Origin: Prosopocoilus inquinatus
Lineage: Eukaryota; Arthropoda; Insecta; Coleoptera; Lucanidae
Length of the DNA: 64,000 nt
Reading direction: 5' to 3'
NCBI GenBank assembly: GCA_036172665.1
Contig: CM069876.1
Location: 38,967,001-39,031,000, forward strand
Shown here in pieces: positions 57,928 to 64,000 of this stretch (the first letter of the stretch is position 1; the number at the start of each line of letters is the position of its first letter). A model generated the notes under the pieces. That model searched no databases. It saw only the letters and a list, made by a program, of their open reading frames with translations, and was not told the DNA's origin. A program made the position numbers and the translations under genes.

Positions 57928-58113
57928 GTACGAAATGGCTCAAGCACTTCTCGAGAAGACGGTACGTCCTGGTGTGCAGCATGGCCTTCCTCCTGCTGGT
58001 GGCGCTCTGTACCTTAGCGGCAATTTTAATTACGAAACACATGCCAAACATACCCCACGTTCCCGTGGATAGCTCCGAAGCGGACAAAGGAGTACCTGAT
58101 GCAGAACCTGATG
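57928..58113 (+). CDS. membrane-segment exon of PGRP gene B
   Basis: The acceptor (gttttgttgaag) ends at 57927 and the exon continues the phase-1 codon left by the exon at 35781-36207. The 62-residue reading has a basic stretch (KHFSRRRY), a hydrophobic segment of about 21 residues (VCSMAFLLLVALCTLAAILI) and a short acidic ectodomain stalk (DSSEADKGVPDAEPD). It ends at GATG|GTCTGT in phase 1. A basic juxtamembrane segment then a single helix then a stalk is the usual layout of a type II PGRP receptor. The PGRP-domain exons must be beyond 64000. Joining the two exons across 21.7 kb is inference from phase and content. Confidence 0.62.
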
Positions 58114-58160
58114 GTCTGTATAAAAATTCATTTCAGATAATCAGTAGGGTATAATAACAA

Positions 58161-58225
58161 GCATTTTATCAAGAAGCAGTTTATAACGAAATTTAGATGA
58201 GAGAAACTGCTCCTTGATAAAATGC
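58161..58225. repeat. small inverted repeat
   Basis: 'gcattttatcaagaagcagt' faces 'actgctccttgataaaatgc'. The hairpin sits about 50 bp after the donor of the membrane exon and may be a tiny MITE. Confidence 0.5.
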
Positions 58226-58680
58226 AGTTTACTATACAGTGTTCCAGTTTTAAATTGGCTTTTATGACGGTGATTATTATATTATATTAAGAAGGTGGAG
58301 GTCTTGTTATGAACCCTTTCGTTACTCATCAGACCACTTACCGATTGTAAATGAAGTTAATTTCGATAAAACCCGGGCCATAAAAACCGTTTTAAAATTG
58401 GAATACTATAATCGAAATCATATTTTGAAATTGGAGATGCGAAATTAGAGCGGGAAAGGTCAATACCACTTGCAGAAATATTTGTTCTGGGTTATCTCGA
58501 CATGTCGAAATCATTGATAGCTTTTCTGAATAAATTTGCACTGTAAATACGACTGTTTAAACTGCGTATCGTTTGTGAACCTTGCAAGGTTATGGGGGTC
58601 AGATTTTTCCATGTGGGTTGTCGGCCGACGCGAACCAGAAATACCAACGGTAAAATCTTCAGCAAGTGCAAGAATACATG

Positions 58681-59160
58681 GAATTCGAAAAGAATTCGTT
58701 TTGAACTTGTAGCAGTTTACAACAAAAATAAAATAAAAAATATTCTTTCAATTAAAACAGAAACAAGCAAAATTATTCATCTACAACGAAAACAAAACAA
58801 ACGTCGTAGATTTAATAAAAATTCAAACGGACTAAACTCCAACTGATTTGGAAGAAAACAAGAAACAGAAATTCTGTGACTTGTTAAGACGGTTTAAAAA
58901 AATGGTAGATTTGTTTAATCGAATTCGAAAAGAATTCGTTTTGAACTTGTGGCAGTTTAAAAAAAAATAAAATAAAAAATGTTCTTTCAATTAAAACAGA
59001 AACAAGCAAAATTATTCATCTACAACAAAAACAAAACAAACGTCGTAGATTTAATAAAAATTCAAACGGACTAAACTCCAATTGAATTAGAAGAAAACAA
59101 GAAACAGAAACTATTCTGTAACTTGTTAAGACGGTTTAAAAAATATGGTAGATTTGGTTA
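58681..59160. repeat. 240-bp tandem duplication
   Basis: Two adjacent copies begin with GAATTCGAAAAGAATTCG at 58681 and 58921 and match almost throughout. The 84-codon frame at 58592 is a reading of the first copy. Confidence 0.75.
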
Positions 59161-60480
59161 ATCTGAGCAAAGTTGTGGGGATCATATTTTAGAATGTTTC
59201 TGATCCTCCACTAAACAAGAATACCAGAAGAACTAAAAAGAAAAATGTGAAGAAAACAAACAAAACGAATCGAATTTGATCCAACAACACGAAAATACCA
59301 TCCGTGTTTGGCTTTGAATTTAGCATCACTTCCAATCACTTACAAAGTGTATGTTTTTTATATTTATTAATGTCGATTTTATTTCTGTTCGTGACACATT
59401 GTTTTTCTCCTTAGACAATTTTGCTGTTTAAATTATGTAAATCGTGAGGCGAAGGTAAATAGCACATGTTTAAACAGCGCGTTACTTACAAAAATATGTA
59501 TTATTGCACAACTGTACTTCGAGTGCCATAAAAATAGTTTTATTTTACCGTTTTGCACAAGGCGCTGTTATTAAAATTGTTTTCTATAGCTTATCATAGA
59601 AGATTACGCACTCATTGTCAGACAGAACTAAATATAGATACAGTAATAAATATTGTAGCCAGCCAATAGATTTGTTCTGATTTAAAAAAAATGTCAATTC
59701 TGCCTGATCGATTTGGCAGCAGCACAATTGAAATTGTGTATCGCGCTATTAAATTCCAATATCTGATTGGTAGACGCTGTGGTAGACATCGGCGACGCCA
59801 TTATGCACTTAGACTGCTTTGTCTGCCTGCTTGTAGTGGCGCTCCCTGTATAATTATTAAATACATTCAAAAATTACCTCTGCGTTATTTATAATCATTT
59901 CTCGGTGCGTTTTATTTAATTAAAAATTGTGAAGTGACCCGAGTTTCACGTTTTCGCCAGTCACCTGCTAATTATCGCAAACTCAGGTGTTTAACCAATA
60001 TTAAAAGTTGGCTCGAGGCTATCCACAGTTTAGCCTCCATTAACCTTGCCAATTACATTTCGCAAATAAACACTTATACAGAACGTATTATTACCGCGGA
60101 ATTATTTCATTATTTGTCGCCTGCCATTATTTAGAAATGTTAGGGTACTTTTAATTTTGAACGAGGAATTGACAGTCCACGAGAAAAAGCGTCTTTTTTT
60201 TATTTTCACATTAAAGGACGTTTGCTAAAACCGCAAATAAAAACAGACAATCTCATGTACATACGAACTTAAATATTGCAATGACGTCAATTATGGTGTT
60301 TATTATTCTCAGAGCGTCTTTTTTTGTGTGCACACAACTATAACTTATAATTGGCCCATGAAATTATCTCGAACAAGTAAATTGATTCTAATTTGGAAAG
60401 AAAACTCGTTTTAACTCGTTCGACTGTTCAGAAACTTGAAAATTTCTACAATAAATTTAGATTGAAATAAAAATTGTACC
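59161..60480. other. AT-rich DNA, no recognised gene
   Basis: Two open frames (59691-59894 and 59934-60134) show no recognisable domain. The segment 59690-59850 is somewhat richer in GC and may be part of an unrecognised repeat. Confidence 0.35.
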
Positions 60481-62134
60481 TATCGAAAAATGTTCCGTCT
60501 CCAAATCGTATGTATAACCAAAAAAAAATGTCTTGTTCTAAATTCTTGTAATAAAAATCTTGTACAAGAAGTAGGGGTAGTCAGAAGTGACCTTTGGAAC
60601 CAAACAGTGACGAAAAAGGGTACCCTTTTATCAAAGAAATGCTTGTAAACCCCAATTATACTTCTTTGTGTATGGTGAGCCTAAAAACTGTATCGAAAAA
60701 TGTTCTTTCTTCAAATCGTATCTACAACGAAAAAGAATGTCTTGTTCTAAATTCTTGTAATAAAAATATTGTACAAGAAGTAGGGGTAGTCGAAAGTGAC
60801 CTCTAAAACCGAACAGTGACGAAAATGGGCACCCTTTTATCAAAGAAATGCTTGTGAACCCCGACTATACTTCTTTGTGTACAGTGAGCCTAAAAGCTGT
60901 ATCGAAAAATGTTCCTTCTCCAAATCGTATCTACAACCAAAAAGAATGTCTTGTTCTAAATTCTTGTAATAAAAATCTTGTACAAGAAGTAGGGGTAGTC
61001 AGAAGTGACCTTTAGAATCAAACAGTGACGAAAAAGGACACCCCTTTATCAAAGAAATGCTTGTAAATCCCATCTATACTTCTTTGTGTACAGTGAGCCT
61101 AAAAACTGTATCGAAAAATGTTTCTTCTCCAAGTCGTATCCACAACCAAAAAGAATGTCTTGTTCTCTAATTCTTGTGATAAAAATCTTTTACAAGAAGT
61201 AGGGGTAGTCAGAAGTGACCTTTAGAACCAAACTAACGAAAAAGGGCACCCTTTTATCAAAGAAATGCTTGTGAACCCCAACTATACTTCTTTGTGTACA
61301 GTGAGCCTAAAGACTGTATCGAAAAATGTTCCTTCTCCAAATCGTTAAATCCACAACCAAAAAGAATGTCTTGTTCTAAATTCTTGTAATAAAAATCTTG
61401 TACAAGAAGTAGGGGTAGTCAGAAGTGACCTTTAGGAACCAAACAGTGACGAAAAAGGGCACCCTTTTATCAAAGAAATGCTTGTGAACCCCAACTATAC
61501 TTCTTTGTGTACAGTGAGCCTAAAAACTGTATCGAAAAATGTTCCTTCTCCAAATCGTATCTACAACCAAAAAGAATGTCTTGTTCTAAATTCTTGTAAT
61601 AAAAATCTTGTACAAGAAGTAGGGGTAGTCAGAAGTGACCTTTAGAACCAAACGGTAACGAAAAAGGGCACCCTTTTATCAAAGAAATGCTTGTGAACCC
61701 CAACTATACTTCTTTGTGTACAGTGAGCCTAAAAACTGTATCGAAAAACGTTCCTTCTCCAAATCGTATCTACAACCAAGAAGAATGTCTTGTTCTCTAA
61801 TTCTTGTAATAAAAATCTCGTACAAGAAGTAGGGGTAGTCAGATGTGACCTTTAAAGTAAAACAGTGACGAAAAAGGGCACCCTTTTATCAAAGAAATGC
61901 TTGTGAACCCCAACTATATTTCTTTGTGTATAGTGAGCCTAAAAACTGTATCGAAAAATGTTCCTTCTCCAAATCGTATCTACGACCAAAAAGGATGTCT
62001 TGTTCTAAATTCTTGTAATAAAAATCTTGTACAAGAAGTAGGGGTAGTCAGCAGTGACCTTTAGAACCAAACAGTGACGAAAAAGGGCACCCCTTTATCA
62101 AAGAAATTCTTGTGAACTCCAACTATACTTCTTT
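60481..62134. repeat. satellite array, eight units of about 210 bp
   Basis: Units begin with 'tatcgaaaaa' at 60481, 60691, 60900, 61109, 61317, 61530, 61739 and 61949. Periods are 208-213 bp and divergence is low apart from the first unit. Each unit carries 'aggggtagtcagaagtgacc' and 'cttttatcaaagaaatgctt'. The last unit is cut by a MITE and resumes at 62274. Confidence 0.85.
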
Positions 62135-62273
62135 AGCTGCCTCCGTTTATTCAACTCCATTCGCTCTATTTACTCTTTTCGTGTTTTTGTCTCATTTTTG
62201 ATATAAGTGAAAGCGAGACAGAAGTACGGAAGGAGTAAACAGAGTGAGCGGAGTTGAAAAAACGAACACAGCT
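62135..62273. mobile_element. 139-bp hairpin MITE inserted in the satellite
   Basis: AGCTG...CAGCT ends with imperfectly inverted arms ('tcaactccattcgctctattt' against 'agagtgagcggagttga') are flanked by TTT at 62132-62134 and 62274-62276. Neighbouring satellite units show the empty site 'acttctttgtgtacag'. Confidence 0.7.
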
Positions 62274-62276
62274 TTT

Positions 62277-64000
62277 GTGTACAGTGAGCCTCTAACTCTA
62301 AACTATAGAATACACATATTTTCAAGTAAAAATCAATTGTCTTTCGTACAGAAGGGAATTTTATATGTTGTTCGTTTTATTTCGAGCGAGACGGCAACGA
62401 GAGCGTGTGCATTCGCACGCCACTGCAACTTTATACGTTTGCCGCCTCGTTTGTAATTAATCGAACAAAATATATAATTCCGTTCCCTGGTCATTTGTTT
62501 TCGAGTAATGACGTCATCGATATTTTATTTAAAAAAAATTTTCTCGATTCTAATTGATATCGATTTGGATTTTGATTGATTCTCATTGAATGCTCTATCC
62601 AACCACATCAAGAATTGTTTTATGGGAAAAATTTTGAGAAAAAAATTATTGAAAACGTATGATACATTCATCGACTATCTACAAATGAAGTAGACGTGAC
62701 ATTTTTAACAAAACCATAATCATATTTACATTAAAAGAAAACTTGTCACTCTTGTCATTTAAACAAAGTCTGTTTAAGTCGAGTAGCCATGGTTCGTCAT
62801 TTAACCGAAAAACAAAGGGTTATGAGGTAATATTCCATTTCGTTTTCAATCATTTATTTCTCGATTTTTTTCCCATAAAACATCATAAATTTTTGACGTG
62901 GTTGGATAGAGAATTCAATGAGCTATCAGAATCAAGAAAAAAAAATGTCAATAACGATATTACTCGAAACCAAATGACTCTCAAAAATTGATTTTAATTG
63001 ATAATGTGTGCTTTTTAAAACAAAATTTATCTGTGCGAGCGTTTTTTCGAAATGTCAAATATAAAGAAATCACGAATTTTATTTCGTACTTTAGAGGCTC
63101 ACTATGTATTGTTATAGTTATAGTTTACAAAAAAAAAAAACTGATAAAACCATCGATTGTGAAATAAATCCATTATTGACTTTGTTAATATTGTTAAAAT
63201 ACTGTAGACTCTGGTAATAAAAAGGCGTCTCCCCCATAAAGTGTGGTAGTATTATTAACCACTATGCCGAGCAGGCGGACAATCGAATGGAAGGAAGGCA
63301 CACCGAAACACCTGCTCCGCTTACTCGATATTGCGTTCCGGGCTAAATTTACATTTTATGGGGATCACATATTTTTATTACTTGCGATCTTACCGTGCGA
63401 TCAACGGAATTTATAATTAGAGCAGGCTCTGATATTTTCCAAAAAGTTGGCAACACAGGCTTGCAATGTGACATTAAAAATCTGAATTGTTAGAATTCTG
63501 TCATTTATTTATTTTTAATGATTGATAATAAACTGATTCGTCTTATGGAACCTCCCCTAATATTCTAAAAAAAAGATTCAAACCAGCATCCATTCAAAAG
63601 AAAATAATAAAATAAAGATTATACAAAAAACGAGGGTAACCTCAAATATGACATCTGTCAATTTATTATTTATTTCTCAGTGTATCCAACCACGCAGCAT
63701 AAAATAGCACCAATCACAGTCTCCTCTAATTATGAATTCCGTTGATCACCCGGTACATTTTAACATTTGCGTGTGAAATTATCACAGCTCAAAGAAGAAC
63801 ATTCAGGTAACATATCAAAGATAAATGCAAGAATTTGTTAGGTTTTCCTCTAGGTATTTTTCTTGTGGGTGAAAAATTTTAGACAAAGTTCTGAAATGTA
63901 AAAAAAAATAAATAAATAATTTAGTCATTGCATTGCAAAAACGAATTTAGTCAACTAATTTATTATTTGTCAGCATCTCATATACATATTTCATTGTATT
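62277..64000. other. AT-rich DNA to the window end
   Basis: The first 20 bases are the tail of the interrupted satellite unit. The remainder shows no gene, exon or RNA gene I can support. A slightly GC-richer patch at 63230-63360 has no recognisable content. Confidence 0.4.

Noticed and set aside
1..64000. CRISPR arrays, bacterial operons, ribosomal RNA genes
   Set aside because: The direct repeats have no unique-spacer pattern, there are no ribosome-binding-site-led gene strings, and no rRNA-like conserved segments were seen. The sequence is eukaryotic.

Overview
The window is eukaryotic and almost certainly from an insect, possibly a beetle; the order is a guess. The evidence is an AT-rich background, very long introns, a transmembrane peptidoglycan recognition protein (PGRP) of the insect LC/LA type, a Ty3/Gypsy LTR retrotransposon with a lysine-tRNA primer site, Penelope-like and tRNA-SINE remnants, and many TA-flanked inverted-repeat elements. 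Most of the 64 kb is intron, intergenic DNA and repeats. Few of the open frames are real genes.

Host genes, all on the + strand. A terminal exon at 22721-23430 encodes a membrane segment plus a full PGRP domain in which the amidase Cys is Ser, so it should be a receptor and not an enzyme. About 12.3 kb downstream a second PGRP-type gene begins. Its first coding exon (35781-36207) carries a cytoplasmic region with a RHIM-like motif. A phase-compatible exon 21.7 kb further on (57928-58113) carries its membrane segment, and its ectodomain must lie beyond 64000. This looks like a tandem pair of Imd-pathway receptor genes. A phase 1-1 micro-exon (28653-28709) and a possible first exon (3785-3820) are plausible but unassigned.

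Mobile DNA. A complete antisense Ty3/Gypsy element occupies 4004-12030. It has 1854-bp LTRs that look identical, an ACAT target duplication, and gag and pol joined by a textbook -1 frameshift signal (slippery G_GGA_AAC, 6-nt spacer, 9-bp GC stem). At 795-1163 lies the 3' end of a Penelope-like element followed by a hammerhead-ribozyme-like core. The same core occurs in four more places. Foldback or MITE-type elements are at 2082, 12367, 15405, 16919, 19491, 22421, 23713, 26562, 33981, 36926, 43630, 44661, 47196 and 62135, several nested in other repeats with a recognisable empty-site paralogue.

Tandem DNA. There is an 8-unit, about 210-bp satellite at 60481-62134 interrupted by a MITE, a large pair of oppositely oriented about 355-bp arrays at 45460-47160 and 48900-50260, a 522-bp duplication at 32480-33480, a 129-bp compound repeat near 52.2-53.0 kb, an about 550-bp irregular repeat at 53.4-55.3 kb, and a 240-bp duplication at 58681-59160. 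In the remaining stretches I see AT-rich sequence without recognisable genes.
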